64,000 nt of DNA from Desertibaculum subflavum (GTDB taxonomy: Bacteria > Pseudomonadota > Alphaproteobacteria > Ferrovibrionales > Ferrovibrionaceae), in NCBI GenBank assembly GCA_003576705.1, contig QOZS01000002.1, positions 62,001 to 126,000 on the forward strand. The letters run 5' to 3'. Shown piece after piece: positions 34,751 to 42,710 of this stretch. The first letter of the stretch is position 1. Each line of letters opens with the position of its first letter. The position numbers and the translations under genes are program-made. The notes under the pieces are model-generated. The model did not search any database and was not told the origin of the DNA. It saw nothing but the letters and a program-made list of their open reading frames with translations.

Positions 34751-35257
34751 TTGAACGACATGCCGAACAAGCCTCTGGACCCGGCCCTCGAACTGCCCCC
34801 GGCGCAGGTGCTGCCGGAATGGATCGACTACAACGGCCATATGAACGTGGCCTATTACGTGCTGGCCTTCGACAAGACGCTCGACCGGTTCTGCGACCGC
34901 ATCGATGTCGGTGCCGATTACGTCAAGCGGACCAACCAGTCGATCTTCACCCTCGAGATGCACGTCCACTACCGCCAGGAGGTGCTGCAGGGCGACCCGC
35001 TCCGCTTCACCTTCCAGCTGCTCGATGCCGACGACAAGCGGATGCACTACTTCATGCGGATGTATCACGGGACGGAGGGCTACCTCGCCGCCACCTGCGA
35101 GCAGATCGCGCTGCATGTCGATCTCGGCAGCCGGCGGACCGCGCCCTGGCCGGCGGCCCAGCGCGAGCGGCTGATGGCGCTGAAGGCCGAGCACGCCGCC
35201 CTGCCCCGCCCGGCCGAGGCGGGCTCGGTCATCGCCATCCGGCGCAAGTCGGCGTGA
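34751..35257 (+). CDS. Hot-dog fold acyl-CoA thioesterase
   Basis: A 168-residue hot-dog thioesterase. WIDYNGHMNVAYYV carries the Asp-x-x-x-His-type active site of 4HBT-like enzymes. The sequence is close to the thioesterases annotated as carnitine/betainyl-CoA thioesterase-like. The TTG at 34751 is preceded by GAGGAAA, so it is preferred over the ATG at 34760. The stop overlaps the start of the pentapeptide protein (GTGA), indicating co-translation. Confidence 0.82.
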   Translation: MNDMPNKPLDPALELPPAQVLPEWIDYNGHMNVAYYVLAFDKTLDRFCDRIDVGADYVKRTNQSIFTLEMHVHYRQEVLQGDPLRFTFQLLDADDKRMHYFMRMYHGTEGYLAATCEQIALHVDLGSRRTAPWPAAQRERLMALKAEHAALPRPAEAGSVIAIRRKSA

Positions 35258-35790
35258 ATTCCGCACCGCGCCACGCTTTCGCCATCGGGATCGCCGCACT
35301 GCTCGCGAGCGCATGGCCGGCCTCGGCCCAGCTCAGCGACTGCGCCGCCCCGCCGGGGCCCGGGGTCAACTGGCAGCGCTGCCAGCTGAACGACCGCGAC
35401 ATGCCGGGCTTCGACCTGACCGGCGCCAACCTGCGCGAGGTCAACCTCTCGGCCACCGACCTGACCGGCGCCCGGCTGGTCGAGATCGATGGCCGGCGGG
35501 CCCGGCTGACCGCGGCACGGCTCCGGAACGCGGTGCTGGACAAGGCGGTGCTGCGCGAGGCCGACCTGACCCGCGCCGACCTGCGCGGCGCCTCGCTGAA
35601 GGGTGTCGATCTCCGCCGCGCCAAGCTGTTCCGGGCCAATCTGGAGAGGGCGGATCTCAGCGGCGCGCAGATCGACGGCGCCGACCTGCTGCATGCGGAA
35701 TTGAGCGGCGCGCTGTGGATCGACGGTCGGACCCGCTGCAGCGAAGGGTCGAGCGGGCAATGTCGGGCCGCACGGCCAAACAAGGAGTGA
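35254..35790 (+). CDS. Secreted pentapeptide-repeat protein
   Basis: A 178-residue protein with a signal peptide (residues 1-26, cleavage after ASA) and about 20 tandem pentapeptides of the A(D/N)LXX type (about 53-160), for example LTGANLREVNL and LRGASLKGVDLRRAKL. Such repeats fold as a right-handed quadrilateral beta-helix. One cysteine pair frames the N-terminal cap and another the C-terminal end. Function is unknown; periplasmic location is predicted. It starts at a GTG overlapping the thioesterase stop. Confidence 0.83.
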   Translation: MNSAPRHAFAIGIAALLASAWPASAQLSDCAAPPGPGVNWQRCQLNDRDMPGFDLTGANLREVNLSATDLTGARLVEIDGRRARLTAARLRNAVLDKAVLREADLTRADLRGASLKGVDLRRAKLFRANLERADLSGAQIDGADLLHAELSGALWIDGRTRCSEGSSGQCRAARPNKE

Positions 35791-35971
35791 AGTCTTCACT
35801 GGGGTGTATCTTTCGATTTCTCAGACACTTGCTTGGTAAATTGATGTTCTTTGATAAAACTTTAGCAAATATAACTGCAAATATTACTGGTTAAATTGCC
35901 GCGAGAATGATTTTGTACTTGCCTCTCCACAAATTAGGGGGTAGGCGTATTGCATCGAGAGAGGTGTAATC

Positions 35972-36388
35972 ATGGCCACGTTGAGTGCAGCCGCGTCCGC
36001 GCCTGTATCGTCGAGGGTTTCCTCGGCGAACGTGGCGCCGCCACCCAAGCCCGAAGCCGAGCCGGCGCCGAAGCCCGCCAACTCGAACTCGTCGCAGGTG
36101 CGCTATCTGAGCCCGGTGATCGAGATCGATGCCGAGGCCGGCCTCGCCCTGCTGCAGGTGCGGGATGTCGAGAACGGCAACGTCCGCTTCCAGCTGCCGC
36201 CGGAACGGGTGGTGCGGGAATACAAATCGACCGAGGCGGCGACCAATCCGCCGCCGGCCGAGCCGCCACGCTCGGAGGCGCCCCGTACGGAGCCGAGTGT
36301 CGAAGCGCCGCCCGTCGCGACTGCTGCCGAGGCGGCCGCGACCTCGTCGATCACTCCGGCGGATCCGGCCGCCGCGAAACAAGCCTGA
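35972..36388 (+). CDS. Small FlaG-like proline/alanine-rich protein
   Basis: A 138-residue protein: a Pro/Ala-rich N-terminal tail (about 1-40), a conserved-looking core YLSPVIEIDAEAGLALLQVR plus a segment ending FQLPPERVVREYKS (about 45-86), and a second Pro/Ala-rich tail. The core resembles FlaG-like segments that accompany flagellin genes, where a V/I-x-Q-I-P-P-E-type strand is conserved. No flagellin or other flagellar gene is in the window, so the assignment is tentative. The 181 bases upstream are AT-rich and contain GAGAGAGG before the ATG. Confidence 0.5.
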   Translation: MATLSAAASAPVSSRVSSANVAPPPKPEAEPAPKPANSNSSQVRYLSPVIEIDAEAGLALLQVRDVENGNVRFQLPPERVVREYKSTEAATNPPPAEPPRSEAPRTEPSVEAPPVATAAEAAATSSITPADPAAAKQA

Positions 36389-36539
36389 GCGCCGGCAGCG
36401 CGTCGTCGCCGCGCGCTGCCGCCAGCGCCTGTTCCGCCAGAGGATCCAAGCCTGCCGGCACCGGGCGGCCCTGCCGCAGCCGGTCGCTCAGCGCTTCTTC
36501 CAGGCTCCGCCGCCGCCGCAGAAGATATGGGCTCACCAT
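36351..36539 (-). CDS. Putative small protein (62 aa)
   Basis: A 62-codon minus-strand frame overlapping the 3' end of the FlaG-like gene by 38 bases. Its codons are strongly G/C at the third position (CTG, GCG, CGG) with ordinary first and second positions, as expected of a real gene in this genome. The protein is basic, helical and has no cysteine or tryptophan. GAGG precedes ATG/GTG alternatives (36539 or 36536) at short spacing. No family is recognised. Confidence 0.4.
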   Translation of the reverse strand: MVSPYLLRRRRSLEEALSDRLRQGRPVPAGLDPLAEQALAAARGDDALPALRLVSRRPDPPE

Positions 36540-36919
36540 CCTCGACCCTCATCCCCGTCAAGCCCGGCCTTGCGCGGCCGATGCAGCATTTACCTACAAA
36601 ATGTAGATTCGCCGGTCAAATCAAACGCTACATATAGATACGACCCAGCTCTCCACAATCAACATCCAATAATAACACGCCGTATCGCCGAAGACACCAT
36701 GTATTTACTTGGTTAATATTCTATTAATATCCACAGGCCTGTGGAAAACGCTGTCGTTCATTCCAATTATCAAGCCGATTCGCTCCGATTCGCGGCATAG
36801 TCGGACGGGTCGAAGTCAAGCTTGCAATGAGGGCGCAATACACTTGACCGCAAGAAATTTGGATTCACGGGTCGACGTCTTGATCTCTGGAAATTCATTG
36901 CCGCCGCCCGCGGACGCGC
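36540..36919. other. AT-rich non-coding spacer with DnaA-box-like palindrome
   Basis: These 380 bases hold no convincing gene and are far more AT-rich than the rest of the window, mainly 36590-36730. The perfect palindrome TCCACAGGCCTGTGGA (36730-36745) places two DnaA-box-like 9-mers head to head: ATATCCACA (36727-36735) and TTTTCCACA (complement of 36740-36748), each 8/9 to TTATCCACA. A weaker CTCTCCACA is at 36649-36657. A long A/T stretch lies directly to the left. Confidence 0.55.
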
Positions 36920-37807
36920 TCACGGCGATACGGCAAGATCGAACTGCGAAGCTGTGAACGGCGCGCCGGCGGCCCCGGCGGTCCGGCAGGTCACGCCGAT
37001 GGTCCAACCGCGCGCCGCGCGGCCGATCTCGTACAGGTTCCAGCCACCCAGATCGCCGTGCCGGTCGTTGCCGGCGGAGGCGGACGGTGCCCCGATCACC
37101 GGGGTCGCGCCGGCAACCCCCTCGATCTTGCCGAGGTGCCGGCGATGCGTGTGACCGTGGATCACCAGCTCTGCCCCCGCCCGGCTCACCACGGCGCGGA
37201 ACGCGGCTGCGTCGGCCAGGCCCTTGCGGCCCCGCCCGCCGCGGATGGCTAGCGGCGGGTGGTGGATCAGGACTATGCGGCAGAGCCCCTCCCGGCCGAG
37301 CACCGCCAGGCGGTCCTCCAGCGCCGCGAGCTGGTCGCCGCCGACCCGGCCTTGCGACGACCACCAGGGCATCGGCCAGCCGGTATTGACGCCGATCAGC
37401 GCCACCTCGCCGATCCGGCGCACCGCGGGCTGGGCCTCGCCGGCATCCCCGGTCACATACGGCGCCCAGGCCGGCATCGCCCCGCCCGGCCCAAGCGGGA
37501 CATAGGCGTCATGATTGCCGGGCACCACCATGACCTGCCCGGGGGGGCCGAGCCCGGCGAGCCAGGCACGCGCCGCGGCGATCTCCGCCGGCAGGGAGAT
37601 GTTGCCGATATCCCCGGTGACCGCGATGCGGTCGGGATGGTGGGCTTCCAGATCGCGCTGCACCGCCGCCAGCACTGCCGGCAGATGGGTGGTCCGACGG
37701 GAGCGGTGCCAGGATTGCCAGCCCAGCACCCGCTTGCCGAGCAGATCGCGCAGGCGCGCGGGCGGCAGCGGCAGATGCGGGTCGGTCAGGTGGGCCAGTC
37801 GGAACAT
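36920..37807 (-). CDS. Metallophosphoesterase
   Basis: A 295-residue calcineurin-like phosphoesterase. All metal-binding motifs are present: LTDPHL (D-x-H), VTGDIGN (G-D), VPGNHDAY (G-N-H-D), LIHHPPL and VIHGHTHRR (G-H-x-H). Such enzymes hydrolyse phosphodiesters or phosphomonoesters, for example cyclic nucleotides or UDP-diacylglucosamine. It is transcribed divergently from the CDP-alcohol phosphatidyltransferase (99-base gap), so it may or may not belong to the sphingolipid region. Confidence 0.9.
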   Translation of the reverse strand: MFRLAHLTDPHLPLPPARLRDLLGKRVLGWQSWHRSRRTTHLPAVLAAVQRDLEAHHPDRIAVTGDIGNISLPAEIAAARAWLAGLGPPGQVMVVPGNHDAYVPLGPGGAMPAWAPYVTGDAGEAQPAVRRIGEVALIGVNTGWPMPWWSSQGRVGGDQLAALEDRLAVLGREGLCRIVLIHHPPLAIRGGRGRKGLADAAAFRAVVSRAGAELVIHGHTHRRHLGKIEGVAGATPVIGAPSASAGNDRHGDLGGWNLYEIGRAARGWTIGVTCRTAGAAGAPFTASQFDLAVSP

Positions 37808-37906
37808 TGCGGGCAGGCTCGGCAGAAGGTCGCGCAGGGAGTCGCGTCGGAGGCGCCGAGCGTGTATGAGGCGCCCGTCGCAGGCTGATTAGGGCGTCAT
37901 CGGGGT

Positions 37907-39046
37907 ATGAGCAACCGCGATTCGAAGGCAGCGCGGCCCGCCATCGCGGGGCGCGTGGTCGGCCGCGGTGCCGCCGAGATCTGGGGAATGTCTTCCGAGC
38001 AGCGCCTGCAGCGCCTCTTCGCCCGCCTTGGCATCGCGGTCGAGGCCGGCAGCGCCGACGGTCAGGTGCTTGTCCGCGCCGATTTCGTCACCGACGAGGC
38101 GCTGATTCGCGACCTGGCGGTCGCGCCGCGCACGGCGCTGACGACGGAAGACGGCGCCGCACTGGTCGCCGTGCACGCGCCGGCGGCCGAAGCCGGGGTC
38201 GCCGCGACGGCATTGATCGAAGGCAATGCCGCGGGCCTGCCGCAGACTTACCGGTTGCTGCCTCCGTCGGCGCTGAGCAGCAGCTACAACGCCAAGCTGC
38301 GCAAGCGCATGCAGCCACTGCTCGAGCCGTTGACGGCAGCGAAGGCGCCGATGATCGAGGCCCGCATGTTCACCGGCGCCTACAAGGGAGCCACCGACCT
38401 GGTCACCAAATACGTCTGGCCGCGGCCGGCGCTGACGGTGACGCGCTGGTGCGCCCGCGCCGGCATCTCGCCGAACGCCGTCACCTGGGTCAGCCTCGGC
38501 TGCGTCATCGCGGCGTTCTGGCTGTTCTGGCAAGGGGCCTTCATCGCCGGCCTCGCCTTCGCCTGGATGATGTGCTTCCTCGACACCGTCGACGGCAAGC
38601 TCGCCCGCGTCACCTTGACCTCGACCAAGCTCGGCGACGTGTTCGATCACGGCATCGACCTCGTGCATCCGCCGTTCTGGTACTACGCCTGGGGCGTCGG
38701 CCTGTCGGGCCCGACGCTGACCCCGGAGATCGCCGCGCTGGTCGCCGTCATCGTCGCCGGCTACGTGATCGGGCGCCTGCAGGAAGGCTTCTTCATCTGG
38801 CGCTTCGGCCTCGAGATCCATATCTGGCGCCCGGTCGACACCTGGTTCCGCCTGATCACGGCGCGGCGCAATCCGAACCTGATCCTGCTGATGGCCTTCG
38901 CCATGGTCGGACGGCCGGATCTCGGGCTGTGGTCGGTGGCGCTCTGGACCGCAGCCTCGCTCGGCTTCCACTTCCTGCGCATCGCCCAGGCCGCCGTCGC
39001 GAAGCGGCGCGGGCCGATCGCCTCCTGGCTGGCAGAGCCGGCATGA
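37907..39046 (+). CDS. CDP-alcohol phosphatidyltransferase with degenerate N-terminal nucleotidyltransferase-like domain
   Basis: A 379-residue protein. The C-terminal half (about 165-370) is a multi-span CDP-alcohol phosphatidyltransferase; its catalytic motif is complete: D226, D229-G230, A233-R234, G243, D247 and D251. The N-terminal ~130 residues resemble the start of a sugar-type nucleotidyltransferase (GRGAAEIWGMSSEQRLQRLF), but the glycine-rich loop and lysine are eroded, so it is probably inactive, as in IPCT-DIPPS-like fusions. It overlaps the kinase gene (ATGA). In context it may join CDP-ceramide to a polar acceptor, or ceramide-type lipid to a CDP-alcohol; inference only. Confidence 0.85.
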   Translation: MSNRDSKAARPAIAGRVVGRGAAEIWGMSSEQRLQRLFARLGIAVEAGSADGQVLVRADFVTDEALIRDLAVAPRTALTTEDGAALVAVHAPAAEAGVAATALIEGNAAGLPQTYRLLPPSALSSSYNAKLRKRMQPLLEPLTAAKAPMIEARMFTGAYKGATDLVTKYVWPRPALTVTRWCARAGISPNAVTWVSLGCVIAAFWLFWQGAFIAGLAFAWMMCFLDTVDGKLARVTLTSTKLGDVFDHGIDLVHPPFWYYAWGVGLSGPTLTPEIAALVAVIVAGYVIGRLQEGFFIWRFGLEIHIWRPVDTWFRLITARRNPNLILLMAFAMVGRPDLGLWSVALWTAASLGFHFLRIAQAAVAKRRGPIASWLAEPA

Positions 39047-40014
39047 TCCAGCAGGGGGCCGTGCGGATCGGCGTCATCACCAATCCCGATGCGCGGCGCA
39101 ATCGCACCGACCATGCGGTGCTGCGCGCGCTGGAGCAGCGGCCGGAGATTCCGCGCATCTCCTATCGCGGCGAGGGCGACCTTGCCGCGAGCCTCGGTGA
39201 AATGGCGCGCGGCGGCATCACCGACCTTGTCGTGGATGGGGGCGACGGCACCGTGGTCGCTGCCGTATCCGCGGCGCTCCGGGTCCCTGAATTCGCGCGG
39301 CTGCCGCGCCTCGTGGTGGTGCCCTCCGGCATGACCAATCTGATTGCGGCCGAGATCGGCGCGACCGCACCGCGCGACGCCGTGATCGATCGCCTGCTCA
39401 CGGCCAGCGCGGCGACCCTGGAAGCGGCCACGGTGACGCACGCCCCGATGCGGATCGAGCGCGGCGATGCACTGCCGCCACTGCACGGCTTCCTGCTCGG
39501 CGCGGCGGCGTTCCATCGCGGCACGCTGCTCTCCTGGGAGCGCGTACACCGGCTCGGCGCGACCCAGCACGCGGCGGCCGGCCTCGGCATCCTCGCCAAT
39601 GTCTGGCGTGCGATATTCGGCGCCGACCGCCAGATCTTTCTGAACGGCGATGCCATGCAGGTCACGGTGAACGGCGCGCACCTTCCCGGCGAGCGACGCT
39701 TCCTCCTGCTGCTCAGCACGCTCGATCGCCTCGTCCTCGGCCTGCGGCCGTTCTGGGGCGATGGGGACGGCGGCATACGCTGGCTCGACGTCACGGCACC
39801 GCCGGTGCGTGTGTTCCGCGCGCTGCCGCGCGTCCTGTTCGGCCGACCGTCGCCCTGGATGGAGGCAGCCGGCTATCGCAGCGGCCGCGCCGACCGGATT
39901 CGTCTCGATACCGCCAGCCCCTTTATCGTCGATGGCGAGGTGGTGGAGCCAGGGCCGGGTGGTTTCGTCGACATCACGATCGAGCGCCCGTTCCGGTTTC
40001 TGCGCCTGAGCTGA
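39043..40014 (+). CDS. cpgB: Diacylglycerol kinase-family lipid kinase, likely ceramide kinase (CpgB-like)
   Basis: A 323-residue DAGK-catalytic-domain protein. The nucleotide motif is VVDGGDGTVVAAVS (near residue 65), with SGMTNLIA following and the late PFIVDGEVVEPG segment. In Caulobacter a DAGK-type protein encoded beside the ceramide genes (CpgB) is an established ceramide kinase, and this gene has the same neighbourhood. It would phosphorylate ceramide to ceramide-1-phosphate at the inner membrane. It overlaps the phosphatidyltransferase and precedes the Tam41-like gene by four bases. Diacylglycerol or sphingoid-base kinase activity cannot be excluded. Confidence 0.8.
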   Translation: MIQQGAVRIGVITNPDARRNRTDHAVLRALEQRPEIPRISYRGEGDLAASLGEMARGGITDLVVDGGDGTVVAAVSAALRVPEFARLPRLVVVPSGMTNLIAAEIGATAPRDAVIDRLLTASAATLEAATVTHAPMRIERGDALPPLHGFLLGAAAFHRGTLLSWERVHRLGATQHAAAGLGILANVWRAIFGADRQIFLNGDAMQVTVNGAHLPGERRFLLLLSTLDRLVLGLRPFWGDGDGGIRWLDVTAPPVRVFRALPRVLFGRPSPWMEAAGYRSGRADRIRLDTASPFIVDGEVVEPGPGGFVDITIERPFRFLRLS

Positions 40015-40018
40015 CGCC

Positions 40019-40966
40019 ATGCGCGCCGGCGACGCCATGCAGCTCATCCGGACGGCGATCGACGCCGAGACGTCGAAGCCCGTCACGGCCGGCGTCCAGC
40101 GCATGGTGGCCGCCGTGCGCGAGCGCTTCGGCCCTGCGGTCGCCGGCATCATCTTCTACGGCTCGTGCCTGCGCGCGGGAACGACCGAAGGCGTGCTCGA
40201 CTTCTACGCCATCGTCGACAGCTACGAAGCCGCGTTCGGCAGCGGCCTGCTGGCGCTCGGCAACCGGCTGGTCCCGCCGAACGTGTTTCACCTCAAGGCG
40301 ATGCACGGCGACGGCGATCTCCGGGCCAAGGTGGCCGTCCTGTCGCTTGACGATCTCGACCGTCTGACCCGGCCCGACAGCCGCCAGACCTCGGTCTGGG
40401 CGCGGTTCTGCCAGCCGACCGGCATCGTCTATGCCCGCGACGAGGCCGTTCGCGGCGAACTGGTCGAAAGGCTGTCGCAAGCCGTGGTGACCGCCATCGG
40501 CAGCGTCGCGCCCCTACTCCCGGCCGATCTGTCGCCCGCAGAGCTCTGGACGCAGCTGTTCGCGCATACCTTCGGCGCCGAATTCCGCACCGAGCGAAGC
40601 GACCGGCCGGCGGTGATCTATCGATTCGATTCCGAGCGCTATGACCGGCTCGCAAGGCCGGCATTGGCCGCCGCCGGAATCGCTGTCGCGGAGGCGGGCG
40701 GCAAGCTTCGCCTCACCATCGCCGCGCCCGAACGCGAGGCGGCGCGGCGCGGCTGGCGCGCCAAGGTACGTCGCGGCAAGAGCCTGACGCTGCTGCGACT
40801 GGTCAAGGCGGTCTACACCTTCGATGGCGGCGTCGACTATCTCATCTGGAAGGCCGAGCGGCATTCCGGGCGCAAGGTCGATGTCTCAGCCTTCGCCCGC
40901 GCGCATCCGATTCTGTGCGCGCCAGTGGTGTTCTGGCGGGCGTGGCGCCAGGGCGTGTTCCGATGA
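40019..40966 (+). CDS. Tam41-like lipid-phosphate cytidylyltransferase
   Basis: A 315-residue protein whose layout matches Tam41, the mitochondrial CDP-diacylglycerol synthase. The nucleotidyltransferase core IIFYGSCLR (G48-S49) is followed by LDFYAIVDSY (D61); then KVAVLSLDDLDRL and VWARFCQPTGIVYA match the Tam41 VVSxDDL and LYxAGRxxKP region, and the C-terminal half has LSPAELWTQLFAHTFGAEFR. In this operon after a ceramide kinase-like enzyme the natural substrate would be ceramide-1-phosphate plus CTP, giving CDP-ceramide. That reaction is inferred. A second ATG at 40037 is possible. Confidence 0.75.
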   Translation: MRAGDAMQLIRTAIDAETSKPVTAGVQRMVAAVRERFGPAVAGIIFYGSCLRAGTTEGVLDFYAIVDSYEAAFGSGLLALGNRLVPPNVFHLKAMHGDGDLRAKVAVLSLDDLDRLTRPDSRQTSVWARFCQPTGIVYARDEAVRGELVERLSQAVVTAIGSVAPLLPADLSPAELWTQLFAHTFGAEFRTERSDRPAVIYRFDSERYDRLARPALAAAGIAVAEAGGKLRLTIAAPEREAARRGWRAKVRRGKSLTLLRLVKAVYTFDGGVDYLIWKAERHSGRKVDVSAFARAHPILCAPVVFWRAWRQGVFR

Positions 40967-41005
40967 TGCGCCCATTCCGATGACGCGCGTGTACCGCTGA
41001 AACGA

Positions 41006-41031
41006 CGACGCCCCGCCGAGGCGGGGCGTCG
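41006..41031. terminator. Bidirectional hairpin between convergent operons
   Basis: A perfect 12-base stem CGACGCCCCGCC (41006-41017) and its complement (41020-41031), with a two-base tip that would open to CGAG. It lies between the convergent Tam41-like and serine palmitoyltransferase genes and is the only strong hairpin there. No T-run follows on either side, so it may need Rho or serve as an RNA-stabilising end. Confidence 0.7.
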
Positions 41032-41057
41032 GTATCCGTGCGTCCCGCTGTGGCGCG

Positions 41058-42275
41058 CTACTGCGCGACGGCGAGGCGCGGCTCCTCGAGCAGGCCGAGC
41101 TCGGTGCCGATCGCCTGGAACACATCGAGGATGCGCTCCAGCTGTTCGCGGCTATGCGCGGCGCAGACGCTGCAGCGGAGCAGCGACACGCCGTTGGGCG
41201 TCGCGTGCGACGGCGCCAGGTTCACGTAGATCCCGCTCTCCAGCAGCATGTTCCAGAACCGCACGGCCACTTCCAGGTTCGGCAGGTGCACGGCGACCAC
41301 CGGGCTGACCTCCGGCCCGACCTGATAGCCGAGGCGGCGCATGCCGTCGTAGAGCAGGGTCGAGTTGGCCTTGAGGCGCAGCCTGAGCTCCGGCTTCTTG
41401 CGCAGCACGCCGAGGGCGGCGCTGACCGAGGCCATCACCGAGGGCGGCAGCGAGGCGGTGAACTTGTAGGTCCGGCAGGCGACGCGCAGCACGTCGAATT
41501 CCGGATGGTTGGAGACGATGAAGCCGCCGACGGCGCCGAGGCTCTTGGAGAAGGTGCCGACGATGAAATCGACCTGGTCCTCGACCTCGGCCTCCTCGGC
41601 GAGGCCGCGGCCATGCCGGCCGAGCACGCCGAGCGAATGCGCCTCGTCGACCACCACATAGGCGCCGTGACGCTTGGCGACCTCGACGATCTCCTTCAGC
41701 GGCGCACGGTCGCCCAGCATCGAATAGATGCCTTCGACGACGACGATCTTCTCGCCGGGCTGGCGGGCCAGCCGCGCGAGGCGCTTGTCGAGATCTTCCG
41801 GATTGTTGTGGCGGAAGCGGGTGACCTGCGCGCTCGAGAGCTTGCAGCCGTCGTAGATGCTGGCATGGCTGTCGGCATCGATGACGAGATGATCGTGCGG
41901 GCCGGCAAGCGTCGACAGAATGCCGAGATTGGCGTGATGGCCGGTCGAGAACACCATGGCCGAGCGGCGGCCGAAGAAATCGGCGAGCTCCTGCTCCAGG
42001 CGACGATGCTCCTCGTACGAGCCGTTGGCGACGCGTGAGCCGGTGGTGCCAGTGCCTTCGCGGCGCAGCGCGTCGACGGCCGCGTCGATGCAGGTCGGAT
42101 CGAAGGTGAGGCCGAGATAGTTGTTGGTGCCGGCCATGATGGTCGGGCGGCCGTTAACCACCGCCTCGGTCGGCGAGACGACCTTGCCGACATTCACCTT
42201 GAACGGGTTGTGGCCGGCCGCGGTGACCTGCTCGTATTCCTTCAAGAGCGGCGCAAACTTATCGAACAGGCCCAT
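41058..42275 (-). CDS. spt: Serine palmitoyltransferase (alpha-oxoamine synthase)
   Basis: A 405-residue PLP enzyme of the alpha-oxoamine synthase family. The PLP lysine is K244 in GTFSKSLGAVGGF; D210 and H213 in VVDEAHS and H137 in DADSHAS fit the cofactor site. Family relatives are KBL and BioF, but the adjacent ACP, reductase and acyl-ACP ligase point to bacterial serine palmitoyltransferase. It condenses serine with an acyl thioester (probably acyl-ACP) to 3-oxo-sphinganine, the committed step of sphingolipid synthesis. It lies two bases downstream of the ACP gene. Confidence 0.92.
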   Translation of the reverse strand: MGLFDKFAPLLKEYEQVTAAGHNPFKVNVGKVVSPTEAVVNGRPTIMAGTNNYLGLTFDPTCIDAAVDALRREGTGTTGSRVANGSYEEHRRLEQELADFFGRRSAMVFSTGHHANLGILSTLAGPHDHLVIDADSHASIYDGCKLSSAQVTRFRHNNPEDLDKRLARLARQPGEKIVVVEGIYSMLGDRAPLKEIVEVAKRHGAYVVVDEAHSLGVLGRHGRGLAEEAEVEDQVDFIVGTFSKSLGAVGGFIVSNHPEFDVLRVACRTYKFTASLPPSVMASVSAALGVLRKKPELRLRLKANSTLLYDGMRRLGYQVGPEVSPVVAVHLPNLEVAVRFWNMLLESGIYVNLAPSHATPNGVSLLRCSVCAAHSREQLERILDVFQAIGTELGLLEEPRLAVAQ

Positions 42276-42277
42276 CT

Positions 42278-42526
42278 CTATCCTTCCTTCATCTTGGCGA
42301 TCATCGCCGCCAGATCTCCAACGGTTTCGATCTCGGGCAGATGGTTGATCGAGATCGAAACGTCGAACTTGTCTTCCAACGCCATCAACAAATCCATCTC
42401 GGCGAGGGAGTCGAGATTGAGGTCCTGGCGCAACACGGTCGACGCAGTCACCGGTACCTTGTTCTGCGTCACTGCCCCCAACGTCTCGATGATCGCGGTT
42501 AAGATCTCCTGGTCGTCACCGGACAT
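42278..42526 (-). CDS. Dedicated acyl carrier protein of the sphingolipid pathway
   Basis: An 82-residue ACP with the phosphopantetheine site DLNLDSLAEMD (Ser40). The four-helix pattern and acidic surface are normal. Being directly upstream of spt (two-base gap), and in a cluster with an acyl-AMP ligase, it is the likely acyl donor for Spt, as proposed in Caulobacter. An ATG at 42526 is preferred; an upstream TTG at 42541 would add five residues. The 184 bases between it and the cerR-like gene hold a short GGCCGG palindrome and probably a promoter. Confidence 0.9.
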   Translation of the reverse strand: MSGDDQEILTAIIETLGAVTQNKVPVTASTVLRQDLNLDSLAEMDLLMALEDKFDVSISINHLPEIETVGDLAAMIAKMKEG

Positions 42527-42710
42527 AACGCTGGATCCCAATCGCGTTCACCATCACCGTAATCCAAATCCCTGAATTGGCCGGTCCGGCCGGCGCACCT
42601 CCTGCGGCGCCCCTGCCGCAAAACTGCAACGAGAAGGTAAGTGGCCGCAATTCCAACAAGAAATCACAAACTGTAACCAACTATTGCGGCGCAAAAGCCG
42701 ATTTTAACTC

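Noticed and set aside
41058..42275. KBL (2-amino-3-ketobutyrate CoA ligase) or BioF
   Set aside because: Sequence alone allows them, but the adjacent ACP, acyl-AMP ligase and CerR-like gene, with no tdh or bio genes, point to serine palmitoyltransferase.
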